Assembly (NCBI RefSeq): GCF_007858435.1
Contig: NZ_VIGW01000003.1
Coordinates: 1 to 64,000 of the forward strand
DNA: 64,000 nt
Direction: 5' to 3'
Source of the DNA: Tsukamurella asaccharolytica
GTDB lineage: Bacteria; Actinomycetota; Actinomycetes; Mycobacteriales; Mycobacteriaceae
Below, in pieces: positions 42,326 through 51,449 of the stretch (positions are counted from its first letter, which is position 1; each line of letters opens with the position of its first letter). The notes beneath the pieces are model-generated. The model worked only from the letters and a program-made list of their open reading frames with translations. It was not told the DNA's origin and ran no database searches. A program made the position numbers and the translations under genes.

Positions 42326-42355
42326 AGCCGGGCGCGCCTGCGGGCGCGCTCGGCT
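42326..42355 (+). terminator. intrinsic terminator
   Basis: Arms AGCCG-g-GCGCGC and GCGCGC-t-CGGCT flank a short loop, followed by TTTCTT. It ends the hypothetical gene and separates it from the UvrA-like gene. Confidence 0.8.
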
Positions 42356-42421
42356 TTCTTCTGTGACGGGCCCGCGCCGGTACTCTGGTGCGGTTGCCGC
42401 ACGAGGTCACCAGGAGCGTCC

Positions 42422-44788
42422 ATGCCGCAGTCCTTCCCGCACGCCGCCGACAGCCACGAGAGGATCCGCGTCCACGGGGCGCGCGAGAACAACCTCAAGA
42501 ACGTCAGCATCGAACTGCCCAAACGCCGCCTCACGGTGTTCACGGGCGTCTCCGGATCGGGAAAGAGTTCGTTGGTCTTCGGGACCATCGCCGCGGAGTC
42601 GCAGCGGCTCATCAACGAGACCTACAGCGCTTTCGTTCAGGGTTTCATGCCCACGCTCGCGCGGCCCGACGTCGACGTCCTCGACGGCCTGACGACGGCC
42701 ATCATCGTCGGCCAGGAGCGGATGGGTTCGGACCCGCGGTCCACCGTGGGGACCGCGACCGACGCCAATGCCATGCTGCGGATCCTGTTCAGCAGGCTCG
42801 GCGAGCCGCACATCGGTTCGCCGCAGGCCTACTCCTTCAACGTGGCCTCGGTCAGCGGGGCCGGCGCGGTCAAGCACGACAAGGGCGGGCGCGAAGTCAA
42901 GGAGAAGGTCAGTTTCAGCATCACCGGCGGCATGTGTCCGCGGTGCGAGGGCCGGGGCAGCGTCACGGACATCGATCTCACCGCCCTCTACGACGACACC
43001 AAGTCGCTCGACGACGGCCCGTTCACCATTCCCGGCTACAGCATGGACGGCTGGCAGGGCCGGATCTACCGCGGCAGCGGATTCTTCGACACCGCGAAGC
43101 CCATCGCGAAGTACACCAAGCGCGAGCTGAACGACCTGCTCTACAAGGAGCCGACCAAGATCAAGGTCGAGGGGATCAACCTCACCTACGAGGGCATCAT
43201 CCCCAAGATCCAGCAGTCCTTCCTCGCCAAGGACGTCGATGCCATGCAGCCGCACATCCGCGCCTTCGTCGAGCGCGCCGTCACCTTCAGCGTCTGCCCC
43301 GACTGCGACGGCACGCGGCTCTCCGAGCTCGCCCGGTCCTCGACGATCAACGGCACGTCCATCGCCGACTGTTGCTCCATGCAGATCGACGAGCTCGCGG
43401 ACTGGATCCGCACCGTCGACGACCCGTCCGTCGCCCCGCTCGTCGAGGGCCTCCAGCAGACCCTCGACTCGTTCGTCGAGATCGGGCTCGGCTACCTCTC
43501 CCTCGACCGCCCCGCCGGGACGCTATCGGGCGGCGAGGCGCAGCGCACCAAGATGATCCGGCACCTCAACAGCTCTCTGACCGACATCACCTACGTCTTC
43601 GACGAGCCGACCATCGGGCTGCACCCGCACGACATCGCCCGCATGAACGACCTGCTGCTGCGCCTGCGCGACAAGGGCAACACGGTCCTCGTCGTCGAGC
43701 ACAAGCCCGAAGCCATCGCGATCGCCGACCACGTCGTGGACCTCGGCCCACGGGCGGGGACCGGCGGCGGCCAGATCGTCTTCGAGGGCACCGTCGACGG
43801 CCTGCGGGGCGCCGACACGCTGACCGGGCGGCACCTCGACGACCGGGCGCTCCTCAAGGACGGGGTGCGGGCACCGTCGGGCGTGCTCGAGGTGCGCGGC
43901 GCGACCGAGCACAACCTGCGGGACGTCGACGTCGACGTCCCGCTCGGCGTACTCGTGGTGGTGACCGGTGTCGCCGGCTCGGGCAAGAGCTCGCTCATCC
44001 ACGGCTCGATCAGCCCTCGCGAGGGGGTGGTCACCGTCGACCAGACGCCGATCAAGGGCAGCCGGCGCAGCAACCCCGCCACCTACACGGGGCTGTTGGA
44101 CCCCATTCGTAAGGCCTTCGCCAAGGCCAACGGCGTCAAGCCGGCGCTGTTCAGCGCGAACTCCGAGGGCGCGTGCCCCGCCTGCAACGGCGCGGGCGTG
44201 ATCTACACCGATCTCGGCATCATGGCGGGCGTCTCGACCACCTGTGTGGAGTGCGAGGGCCGACGGTTCCAGGCGGCCGTGCTCGAGTACCACTTCGGTG
44301 GGAGGAACATCAGCGAAGTGCTGGCCATGCCCGTCGCGGAGGCGCTGGAGTTCTTCGGCGCGGGTGAGGCGAAGATCCCCGCCGCTCACAAGATCCTCGG
44401 GCACCTGAACGACGTCGGCCTGGGCTACGTCGTGCTGGGGCAGCCGCTGACCACACTGTCGGGCGGCGAGCGTCAACGGCTCAAGCTCGCCACGCACATG
44501 GGCGATAAGGGCGGCGTGCTCGTCCTCGACGAGCCCACCACGGGCCTGCACCTGGCCGATGTCGAGCAGCTCCTGGGGCTGCTCGACCGCCTCGTCGACG
44601 GCGGCAAGTCGGTCATCGTCATCGAGCATCATCAGGCGGTGATGGCGCACGGCGACTGGATCATCGACATCGGGCCCGGTGCCGGGCACGACGGTGGCCG
44701 GGTCGTCTTCGCGGGGACCCCGTCGGACCTGGTCGCGGCGCGCGGCACGCTGACCGGCGAGCACCTCGCCGCGTACGTGGGTGCCTGA
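42422..44788 (+). CDS. UvrA-like ATPase (UvrA2 / drug-resistance type)
   Basis: The 788-residue protein has two ABC ATPase halves. The first has Walker A GVSGSGKSSLVFG and signature LSGGEAQR; the second has GVAGSGKSSLIHG and LSGGERQR with VLVLDEPTTGLH. Zinc-finger cysteines appear as CPRCEGRGS, CPDCDGTR, CPACNGAG and CVECEGRR. At about 790 residues it lacks the UvrB-binding insertion of the 950-residue UvrA, as in UvrA2/DrrC-like proteins linked to tolerance of DNA-binding drugs. It is not the main excision-repair UvrA. It starts at an ATG 66 bases after a terminator and is probably monocistronic. Confidence 0.88.
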   Translation: MPQSFPHAADSHERIRVHGARENNLKNVSIELPKRRLTVFTGVSGSGKSSLVFGTIAAESQRLINETYSAFVQGFMPTLARPDVDVLDGLTTAIIVGQERMGSDPRSTVGTATDANAMLRILFSRLGEPHIGSPQAYSFNVASVSGAGAVKHDKGGREVKEKVSFSITGGMCPRCEGRGSVTDIDLTALYDDTKSLDDGPFTIPGYSMDGWQGRIYRGSGFFDTAKPIAKYTKRELNDLLYKEPTKIKVEGINLTYEGIIPKIQQSFLAKDVDAMQPHIRAFVERAVTFSVCPDCDGTRLSELARSSTINGTSIADCCSMQIDELADWIRTVDDPSVAPLVEGLQQTLDSFVEIGLGYLSLDRPAGTLSGGEAQRTKMIRHLNSSLTDITYVFDEPTIGLHPHDIARMNDLLLRLRDKGNTVLVVEHKPEAIAIADHVVDLGPRAGTGGGQIVFEGTVDGLRGADTLTGRHLDDRALLKDGVRAPSGVLEVRGATEHNLRDVDVDVPLGVLVVVTGVAGSGKSSLIHGSISPREGVVTVDQTPIKGSRRSNPATYTGLLDPIRKAFAKANGVKPALFSANSEGACPACNGAGVIYTDLGIMAGVSTTCVECEGRRFQAAVLEYHFGGRNISEVLAMPVAEALEFFGAGEAKIPAAHKILGHLNDVGLGYVVLGQPLTTLSGGERQRLKLATHMGDKGGVLVLDEPTTGLHLADVEQLLGLLDRLVDGGKSVIVIEHHQAVMAHGDWIIDIGPGAGHDGGRVVFAGTPSDLVAARGTLTGEHLAAYVGA

Positions 44789-44829
44789 CGGTGCCGGGTC
44801 CCTCAGGTTCGTCGCCTACCATCGCTGAC

Positions 44830-45417
44830 GTGTCCACCACTGAGACTGCCGTGCCGACCACCGAGAGTCGTCGCACCACCGGAATCCTGCTTCTCGTGAC
44901 CGGGGTGCTGGGGCTGTTGGCCTCGGCGATGCTGACCATCGACAAGATCAAGCTCCTCGAGGATCCGAACTTCGTTCCCGGGTGCAGCTTCGACCCGACG
45001 ATCTCGTGCGGCTCGGTGATGCAGTCCTGGCAGGGCTCGGTCTTCGGATTCCCCAACCCGCTGATCGGTATCGCGTCGTTCTCGGTGGTGATCGTCGCCG
45101 GCGTCCTCGCGCTGGGCGGTGTCGCACTCCCCCGCTGGTTCTGGGCCGGGCTCGCGATCGGCGCCGCCGCCGGCATCGCGCTGGTGATCTTCCTGATCTT
45201 CTCCAGCCTGTTCGTGATCCATGCCCTGTGCCTGTGGTGCATGCTCGTCTGGACGATCATGCCCATCGTGCTCGCCACCGCCGTCGCCGCCGTGCTCGGC
45301 CCGAAGGCCACCCTGCCGGTCAAGCAGGGGCTCGCCACCCTGGTGCTGCTCTGGTACATCGTCGTGATCAGCCTGATCGTGGTGCAGTTCTGGGACTACT
45401 GGAGCAGCAAGTTCTAG
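44830..45417 (+). CDS. vitamin K epoxide reductase (VKOR) family protein
   Basis: The 195-residue protein has four or five membrane helices, an outer-loop cysteine pair in PGCSFDPTISCGSVM, a Ser/Thr-rich start, and the active-site CxxC in IHALCLWCMLVW. Bacterial VKORs re-oxidise a DsbA-like protein with quinone and so drive disulfide formation outside the membrane; actinobacteria use this in place of DsbB. No DsbA gene is adjacent. GTG at 44830 is used because TACCAT at 44816-44821 would place the transcript start at about this codon (leaderless); a GTG 13 codons earlier is the alternative. Confidence 0.9.
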   Translation: MSTTETAVPTTESRRTTGILLLVTGVLGLLASAMLTIDKIKLLEDPNFVPGCSFDPTISCGSVMQSWQGSVFGFPNPLIGIASFSVVIVAGVLALGGVALPRWFWAGLAIGAAAGIALVIFLIFSSLFVIHALCLWCMLVWTIMPIVLATAVAAVLGPKATLPVKQGLATLVLLWYIVVISLIVVQFWDYWSSKF

Positions 45418-45418
45418 C

Positions 45419-46666
45419 TCAGTGCCAGGTGTCCTCCAGCATCCGCGGCTTGCACGCCTGGTAGGCGCCGAAGCCGAGGACGACGAGGCAGCCGAACAGC
45501 ATCAGGAACGGCGCGATCCACCCGCGGGTCGCCTCGTGCAGCAAGCCGAAGCCCAGCGGGCCCGCGCACGCCGCGAGGTAGCCCACGCCCTGCATGAAGC
45601 CGGACAGCGAGGCGGACCCGGCGCCCGTGCGGGTCCGCAGGTTCACCAGGGTCAGCGCCATCGGGAAGGTCGTCGGACCCAGTCCCAGCGTGATCACCCA
45701 CACCCACGTCAGCGTCATCGGCGCGAACATCAGGCCCAGGAAGCCCACCACGAAGCAGCCGAGGAACAGGACCACCAGCGGGAAGGGGTTCTCCATCCGG
45801 GCGCAGAGGCTGGGAACGATCAACGTCGCGACGAAGCCGACACCCGAGAAGAGCGCGACCATGTTGCCGCCGAGAGCAGCGCTGCCGCCGGAGTCCGAGA
45901 GGATCGTCGGGATCCACGTGAACATCGCGTAGGTGTTCAGCGAGGTCATGCCAAACATCGCAGCCGCGCCCCACGCGAGCGGCGAGCGCCAGACGCGTCC
46001 CCGCTCGGCCGGCGTTTCGGCGTCGGGCTCCCCCGTCACGTCCCGCACGTCGTGTCCCCGCCGGGCCAGGACGATGCCGAGCCAGGGCAGGAACGCGGCG
46101 ATCGGGATGATCGCCCAGATCGCGAGCGAGACGCGCCAGCCGTAGGCCTCGGAGACCGGGACCGCGGTGAGCGCGGGCACCATGGTGCCGAGCTGGACGC
46201 AGGTGAGGTACGCGGTGCTGAGCACCGCGACGTTGTCCGAGAAGTAGCGCTTGACCAGCGGCGGCAGCACGACGTTGCCCACGCCCATGCCGATCAGCGC
46301 GAGGCACGAGAAGCCCAGGAGGCCGAGCGTGCCGCCCATCAGGGGGCGCACGCCGATGCCGATCGCCGTCGCGGCGACGGCCAGCAGGGTCGTGCGCTCG
46401 AGGCCGATCCTGTTGGTCAGGAACGGCGTCAGGATGCCGGCCGCGGCGAACATGGCGGTGGGCAGCATGCCGAAGACGCCGATGACCGTGGCGCCGAAGT
46501 GGAGGTCCTCGCTGATCTGCGTGAGCAGCGGCGTCAGCGACGTGACGGCGGTCCGCAGGGACAGCGCGAACAGCACGATCGCGAGCAGGACGAGCAGTCG
46601 GCCCTGCATCACGGATCGCACCATCTTCTGATCGGTCTCCGGCGCGTCGGTCGCGATGCTGGTCAT
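45419..46666 (-). CDS. MFS transporter, CynX/NimT (cyanate permease-like) type
   Basis: The 415-residue protein has 12 predicted membrane helices, starting LLVLLAIVLFALSLRTAVTSL, with LRTAVTS..P, the CynX-type first-helix pattern, and GIGVRPLMGG and GMGVGNVVLPPLVKRYF in the first half. The family includes cyanate, glucarate-like and 2-nitroimidazole transporters. The ATG has AAGGAG 6 bases upstream; a GTG two codons earlier is rejected. It is divergent from a GntR regulator 74 bases away. The substrate is unknown. Confidence 0.88.
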   Translation of the reverse strand: MTSIATDAPETDQKMVRSVMQGRLLVLLAIVLFALSLRTAVTSLTPLLTQISEDLHFGATVIGVFGMLPTAMFAAAGILTPFLTNRIGLERTTLLAVAATAIGIGVRPLMGGTLGLLGFSCLALIGMGVGNVVLPPLVKRYFSDNVAVLSTAYLTCVQLGTMVPALTAVPVSEAYGWRVSLAIWAIIPIAAFLPWLGIVLARRGHDVRDVTGEPDAETPAERGRVWRSPLAWGAAAMFGMTSLNTYAMFTWIPTILSDSGGSAALGGNMVALFSGVGFVATLIVPSLCARMENPFPLVVLFLGCFVVGFLGLMFAPMTLTWVWVITLGLGPTTFPMALTLVNLRTRTGAGSASLSGFMQGVGYLAACAGPLGFGLLHEATRGWIAPFLMLFGCLVVLGFGAYQACKPRMLEDTWH

Positions 46667-46713
46667 TCGCACTCCTTACAGTCGACACGAATCATAGGAT
46701 GAATGGATGTATG

Positions 46714-46725
46714 TCAGCAAGCTGA
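46714..46725. promoter_or_regulatory. candidate GntR operator
   Basis: TCAGC and GCTGA form a perfect inverted repeat with a 2-base spacer in the 74-base gap between the transporter and the GntR gene, 15 bases before the regulator's start. An autoregulatory site is likely. Confidence 0.45.
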
Positions 46726-46740
46726 TTCCGCCCGGATAAG

Positions 46741-47427
46741 ATGGCCGTGATGCAGCCGGTACGTAGGCAGACCCTGATAGCGCAGGTCACAGAACAGCTC
46801 CGCGGCGAGATCGCCAGCGGGCGATGGCCCGTGGGTGGCCGGATCCCTACCGAGACGGAGCTCCGCGAGCTCACCGGCACCTCGCGCAACACCGTCCGGG
46901 AGGCTGTACAGGCGCTGGTGCACGCCGGGATGCTCGAACGCCGGCAGGGGTCCGGCACCTACGTGCTCTCCGCGTGCGCCACCTCCACGCTCGGCGATTA
47001 CTTCTCCACCGCGCGGGATACCGATCTGCTCGAGCTCCGGGAGGCGCTTGAGGTGACCGCCGCCGGACTCGCCGCCGAGCGCCGTGACGACGAGGACATC
47101 GCGGAACTGCGGCGCCTGCTGGCGACCCGGAACGCGCTCTGGTCCCCCGAACAGGTCGAGCCCGGCGCCGAGCGCGAGGCGGTCACGGCCGACCTGGCCA
47201 TGCACCGTGGGGTGGTCGCCGCTAGCCACAACGCCATCTATCTCGAGTTCTACGACTCGCTCGTGCCCGTCTTGCAGGAGCACCTCCAGGAGTTCCCGGT
47301 GGGCTTCGCCACCTCGTACGAGTGCGCGCACAACGCCGTGATCGAGGCCGTCGCCGCCGGGAACGCGTCCGCAGCCCGCGCCGCCGCGCGCGAACTGCTC
47401 GCCGAGGTGCGCCTCCGCGAGCGCTGA
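46741..47427 (+). CDS. GntR-family (FadR/FCD type) transcriptional regulator
   Basis: The 228-residue protein has the GntR winged helix (LIAQVTEQLRGEIASGRWPV, RIPTETELRELTGTSRNTVREAVQAL, MLERRQGSGTYVL) and a helical FCD ligand domain with its metal-type His/Asp residues (DLAMHRGVVAASHN; YECAHNAVIEAV). It probably senses a carboxylate and controls the divergent CynX-like transporter. The ATG at 46741 is followed by a second ATG two codons later. Confidence 0.9.
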   Translation: MAVMQPVRRQTLIAQVTEQLRGEIASGRWPVGGRIPTETELRELTGTSRNTVREAVQALVHAGMLERRQGSGTYVLSACATSTLGDYFSTARDTDLLELREALEVTAAGLAAERRDDEDIAELRRLLATRNALWSPEQVEPGAEREAVTADLAMHRGVVAASHNAIYLEFYDSLVPVLQEHLQEFPVGFATSYECAHNAVIEAVAAGNASAARAAARELLAEVRLRER

Positions 47428-47430
47428 CTG

Positions 47431-47450
47431 ATACCCCCTTGGGGTATGCT
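47431..47450. promoter_or_regulatory. copper-type operator overlapping a -10 element
   Basis: ATACCCC and GGGGTAT form a perfect inverted repeat around CTT, the pattern of CsoR/RicR-type copper operators in actinobacteria. TATGCT (47445-47450), which overlaps the right arm, is a -10 candidate placed 6 bases before the next gene's GTG. The transcript would start at the start codon. Repressor binding would cover the -10. Confidence 0.7.
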
Positions 47451-47456
47451 TCGCAC

Positions 47457-47882
47457 GTGCAGCCGATGCGGAGCGGATGGCCGGCGATCTCCACGATCGT
47501 CGTCGTGGCGTTCGCCGTCGTCCTCATGCACCTGGGCGTGCCACCCATGGCGATGCCGACCGCGGCGTCCGCGCCGGGCACGACGACGCATCACGGCGCG
47601 CCGCACGAGGCGACGACCGCCCGACCCGCCGCGGCACACGCGGCGGAGCGCGACGCGTCGCCGCAGAAGCAGACCGTCGACGCCGTGCATCACCACGACG
47701 CGCACGACTGCGCCGGCACCGTCGTCGTGCACAAGGCGGTCGGCGCGCCGTCGCTCGTCGCGGTGCTCCCCGTGCCCGACGGTGCGCCGGGCGCCACCCC
47801 GGCCGACCGCGCGGCGGTCGCCCGCGGTCCCCCGCCGTGGACGGTGCTCGCCCTCTCGCAACTCTGCCTGCTCCGCGTCTGA
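47457..47882 (+). CDS. DUF6153-like small membrane/envelope protein
   Basis: The 141-residue protein has one N-terminal membrane segment (WPAISTIVVVAFAVVLMHLG), a His-rich middle (HHGAPHEATTARP, AVHHHDAHDC) and a short hydrophobic end (WTVLALSQLCLLRV). The histidines and methionines suit metal binding outside the membrane. It resembles the DUF6153 group often found beside DUF305 genes. It starts at GTG, probably without a leader, under a copper-type operator. A copper-response role is inferred from operator and neighbour. Confidence 0.75.
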   Translation: MQPMRSGWPAISTIVVVAFAVVLMHLGVPPMAMPTAASAPGTTTHHGAPHEATTARPAAAHAAERDASPQKQTVDAVHHHDAHDCAGTVVVHKAVGAPSLVAVLPVPDGAPGATPADRAAVARGPPPWTVLALSQLCLLRV

Positions 47883-47965
47883 TGGACGCCCGCGCGCGGC
47901 CCTGTGCCGCGGCGCGACGAAGCGAACCATCACATCGATCACCCGAGCAGATTCGAGGAACCACC

Positions 47966-48598
47966 ATGACTACCCATCGCATTCGCATCGCCACCATCCT
48001 GTCCGCGGTTGCCGCCGGCGCGACCCTCTTCGCCGCGTGCGGCACCGACGCATCCTCGGGCGGCGCCCCGTCGAGCTCGGGCCAGGCCGGCGCCGCGGCG
48101 CACGCCGGTCACGGCGGCGGCGCATCCGCTTCGTCGAGTGCCGCAGCGAGGGCGGACTTCAACGACTCCGATGTCGAGTTCGCGACGATGATGTACCCGC
48201 ATCACGCGCAGGCCGTCGAGATGGCGGCGTTGGTCGAAGGTAAGGGCGCGCGACCGGAGGTCGTCGCACTCGCCGCCGAGATCCAGCGGGCGCAGCAACC
48301 CGAGATGGATGCCTTCGCCCGACTGCTCGCGCAGTGGGGCGAGCCCGCGCCGAGCGCGTCGATGGAGCACACCATGGACGGGATGATGACGACGGACCAG
48401 ATGCAGCAATTGGGCACCCTCCGCGGTGCCGCCTTCGACCGCGAGTGGCTGGTGATGATGATCGCCCACCATCGGGGCGCCGTCGCTATGGCCGATACCG
48501 AGCTGGCGAAGGGCGTCAACCCGGAGACCCGGGAACTCGCCGCGCAGATCAGGAGCGGTCAGCAGGCGGAGATCGCCCGCATGGAGAAGCTCCTGTAG
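47966..48598 (+). CDS. DUF305 (CopM-like) lipoprotein
   Basis: The 210-residue protein has a lipoprotein signal with lipobox LFAAC (Cys25), a Gly/Ser/His linker (AHAGHGGG), and the DUF305 domain with paired Met/His clusters: FATMMYPHHAQAVEMA, MDGMMTTDQM and LVMMIAHHRGAVAMA. DUF305 proteins such as CopM bind copper or silver in the periplasm. It lies 83 bases after the His-rich DUF6153-like gene and is probably on the same copper-induced transcript. GAGGAA precedes the ATG by 5 bases. Confidence 0.9.
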   Translation: MTTHRIRIATILSAVAAGATLFAACGTDASSGGAPSSSGQAGAAAHAGHGGGASASSSAAARADFNDSDVEFATMMYPHHAQAVEMAALVEGKGARPEVVALAAEIQRAQQPEMDAFARLLAQWGEPAPSASMEHTMDGMMTTDQMQQLGTLRGAAFDREWLVMMIAHHRGAVAMADTELAKGVNPETRELAAQIRSGQQAEIARMEKLL

Positions 48599-48781
48599 TC
48601 CGTTCGGAGGAATTCGCGGCCAGGCGGGCAATACGGTCGAGCGGCGGCCGTATGCTCGCCTGGGCCCCGATCCGAGTTGGTCACACTGTCGGATCGGACG
48701 AAGTCTCTCCATAGGAGCGAATTCCGGGCACAATCAGCACGCACCGACAACCACGTCATTGCTTCAAGAAGGTGAGCACCC

Positions 48782-50155
48782 ATGACATCGAGGCATGCAG
48801 TCCGCACGCCCCGGCCGATCGCACTGGCGGTCGCCGGCACAGGACTCGCGGGCGTGCTCGCGCTGACGGGTGGCGGCGCGGACTTCCTCGCGCAGGTCGC
48901 TGCCAAGACGATCATCGTCGTCGGCGGGGCCAGCGACCCGACCGGCAAGGACCAGTGGGCCCGCATCGGCCGCGACTACAGCGGTCCTCCGCCGGTCTTC
49001 GTCCAGTATCCCGCCGTCTTCGGTGTCGGCTTTCCAGGACTCGCCCTCAGCAGCGACTTCCAGCACACCTACGCCCAGTCGAACGACATCGGCGCCGCCG
49101 CCACCGTCGACGCGATCACCGCTGCCAAGGCCGACCCGGACGAGGAAGTCGTGATCTACACGATCTCGCAGGGCTCCGACGTCGTCAGCCTCGCGGTGCT
49201 CCGATACGGACAGGACAATCCCCGGCCGTCCGACGGCTCGGCGAAGCTGACCGTCATCGAGCAGGGCAGTCCGAGCTACATCCGTTCCGGCGTGTGGAAC
49301 GTGATCCCCGCGGGTATCCCCGGTCTCCACAACGGGCCCGTCCGCAACAACGGCGCGTCCGGCGCGACGGTGGTCAGCGTCTGCGTGAAGGGCGACTACG
49401 GCTGCGGGATGGGCGTCAATCCTCTCATCGCCGCGTTCTACCTCCCCCCGGGCTTCCTCATGCACGGCGCCGTGTACACCGCGGAGAACATCGGCCGCTA
49501 CTCCCCCACCGACGGTGAGCCGTTCACTCCGGGATCGACCCCGGAGGCGCCCGTCAGTACCCGCACCGAGACCCGCAACGGCAACACCGTCACCGTCGAC
49601 ACCTACGCGAACGGCACCGTCAAGCGGACGTGGACCGAGGACAACACGACGTGGGTCTCGATCGACACGGGCGAGAACCCATGGGGATGGATGCTGCGCC
49701 GCAACGGTATCGACGTTCCGAAGGAGTTCGACCAGGTCCTGAACACGCTGGTCCCGGTACCCGAGCCCGGCGATTCGGGCCTCGTCCCCCGGCTGCCCGT
49801 CGCGCCGTCGTTCGACCCGTCCCCTGCGCTCGCCCGGCACGGTACCGACCGGCCCGACGCGGTCACCGTCGCGCAGCTGGCTGCGCGGGAGGAGCGGCAG
49901 ACGGCGCAGCCGCCCGCCGTGCGGGACGACCCGCTGCCGCAGGAACCGACTGTCCCGGAACCTGCTCCGACGGCCACTCCCGCGCCGGCGGGGCCCGCCG
50001 CCCCGGCGGCCGCGGAACCGGAGGCCGCGGAACCGGCGAGCCAGGCTCTCACGGTGCCGTCCGAGCGGATCGAGCCGGAGCAGGCGCCCGCGACCGGCGG
50101 GCCCGCGGCGGCCGAGGCGGCCGAGGCGGCCGAGGCGCCGGCGCCCGCTGCCTAG
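48782..50155 (+). CDS. PE-PPE-domain secreted serine hydrolase
   Basis: The 457-residue protein has a signal peptide (PIALAVAGTGLAGVLALTGG), then a PE-PPE-type alpha/beta-hydrolase domain with the nucleophile elbow VIYTISQGSDVVSLAVL and a VCVKGDYGCGMGVNPLI segment, and ends in a long Pro/Ala/Glu-rich tail of about 120 residues with AAEAAEAAEA repeats. In mycobacteria this domain follows PE or PPE leaders and has esterase activity; here it stands alone with its own signal. It probably acts on lipids in the envelope. The stop overlaps the convergent alcohol dehydrogenase by 4 bases. Confidence 0.87.
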   Translation: MTSRHAVRTPRPIALAVAGTGLAGVLALTGGGADFLAQVAAKTIIVVGGASDPTGKDQWARIGRDYSGPPPVFVQYPAVFGVGFPGLALSSDFQHTYAQSNDIGAAATVDAITAAKADPDEEVVIYTISQGSDVVSLAVLRYGQDNPRPSDGSAKLTVIEQGSPSYIRSGVWNVIPAGIPGLHNGPVRNNGASGATVVSVCVKGDYGCGMGVNPLIAAFYLPPGFLMHGAVYTAENIGRYSPTDGEPFTPGSTPEAPVSTRTETRNGNTVTVDTYANGTVKRTWTEDNTTWVSIDTGENPWGWMLRRNGIDVPKEFDQVLNTLVPVPEPGDSGLVPRLPVAPSFDPSPALARHGTDRPDAVTVAQLAAREERQTAQPPAVRDDPLPQEPTVPEPAPTATPAPAGPAAPAAAEPEAAEPASQALTVPSERIEPEQAPATGGPAAAEAAEAAEAPAPAA

Positions 50156-51309
50156 CCGAAGACCTCGTCGTAGAGCGCGGCGATCTCGGCGGCGTCGGGC
50201 ACTCGCGGGTTGTTGCCCGGGGAGCCCGACGCGAGCGCCTGCTCGGCCATGAGCGGCGTCAGCTCGTCCCACCGCGCCCGGTCGATGCCGTAGTCCCGCG
50301 GCGTCGGTACTGCAAGGTCGGCGCAGAGCTGCTCGACGGCCCCGACGAGAGCGCGCGCGAGCGTGTCGTCGGAGTCCCCTGCCAGGCCGTACGCGCGGGC
50401 GCAGTCGGCGTAGCGCGACGGTGCCGACCCCACGGAGAAGCGCATCACCGCGGGCAGCAGCATCGCGTTCGAGAGGCCGTGCGCCACCTGGAAGTGCGCG
50501 CCGATCGGACGGCTCATGCCGTGCACCAGCGCGACCGAGCTGTTGGAGAAGGCGACGCCGGCCTGCGTGGCGGCGAGCATCATCGCCTCCCGGGCCGGGT
50601 GGTCGGCACCGTCGGCGACGACGGTCCGGAGGTTCGCCGCGATCGTGGCGATCGCGGTGAGGGCGAAGCCGTCGGCGAACGGGTTGGCCTTGCGGCTGAC
50701 GTACGCCTCGATGGCGTGGGTCAGGGCGTCGACGCCCGTGTCCGCGGTGAGGCGGGCGGGCATCGAGAGGGTGAGCTCGTAGTCGACGACCGCAGCCACC
50801 GGGAGGAAGGCCGGCCCGGGGCACAGCATCTTCTCGTCGCTCGCGCTGTCGGTGATGATGCTGAACTGCGTTGCCTCGCTGCCGCTCCCCGCCGTCGTGG
50901 GGATCGCGACCACCGGGAGCGCCGGTCCGACGGTCACCGTCGGCGCCTTGTACTCGCGCATGGTCCCGCCGCCCACAGCGAGGACCGCGAGCGCCTTCGC
51001 CGTGTCCATTGGGCTGCCGCCGCCGAGCCCGATCACGCAGTCCGCGCCGTGCTCGCGGACCACGGAGAGGCCGGGGGCGAGCGAGTCGGTGGTCGGGTCG
51101 GGCACCGTCCCGTCGAAGACGGCGACCTCGCAGCCCGCGTCGGTCAGCGCCGCCACCAGCCGCGCGACGGTGCCCTGCGCGGACAGGAAGGCGTCCGTCA
51201 CGACCACGGGCCGGGCGAACCCGAGATCCGTGACCAGGCGGCCGGAGTCGGCGAGCGCGCCGCCTCCGATCACGAGCCGACGGGGAAGGCCGATCCGGGC
51301 TGCAGTCAT
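50152..51309 (-). CDS. iron-containing alcohol dehydrogenase family protein
   Basis: The 385-residue protein has the group III features: the NAD loop GLGGGSPMDTAKALAVL (about residue 95), AIPTTAGSGSEATQFSII, and the metal site in VVDYELT (Asp), DALTHAIEAYVS (His) and SVALVHGMSRPIGAHF with VAHGLSNAMLLP (His). Full length. The family oxidises or reduces small alcohols and aldehydes such as butanol, lactaldehyde or maleylacetate. It is apparently monocistronic, and the substrate is unknown. Confidence 0.92.
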   Translation of the reverse strand: MTAARIGLPRRLVIGGGALADSGRLVTDLGFARPVVVTDAFLSAQGTVARLVAALTDAGCEVAVFDGTVPDPTTDSLAPGLSVVREHGADCVIGLGGGSPMDTAKALAVLAVGGGTMREYKAPTVTVGPALPVVAIPTTAGSGSEATQFSIITDSASDEKMLCPGPAFLPVAAVVDYELTLSMPARLTADTGVDALTHAIEAYVSRKANPFADGFALTAIATIAANLRTVVADGADHPAREAMMLAATQAGVAFSNSSVALVHGMSRPIGAHFQVAHGLSNAMLLPAVMRFSVGSAPSRYADCARAYGLAGDSDDTLARALVGAVEQLCADLAVPTPRDYGIDRARWDELTPLMAEQALASGSPGNNPRVPDAAEIAALYDEVFG

Positions 51310-51449
51310 GCCCTGAACGTACCCAGAGTCCCACCGTCGCCGCGGCGCTCTCGACGACGCAGTTCGCCGGCAGCGGCGCGTCGAACCCGATCCGCGCCTC
51401 GGTGGGTAAGCTCCTCGGCACCGATGGACATCGCCCGAGGAGGCCGCGA

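Noticed and set aside
42422-44788. Main excision-repair UvrA
   Set aside because: At 788 residues it lacks the UvrB-binding insertion expected in UvrA of about 950 residues, so it is called UvrA-like.
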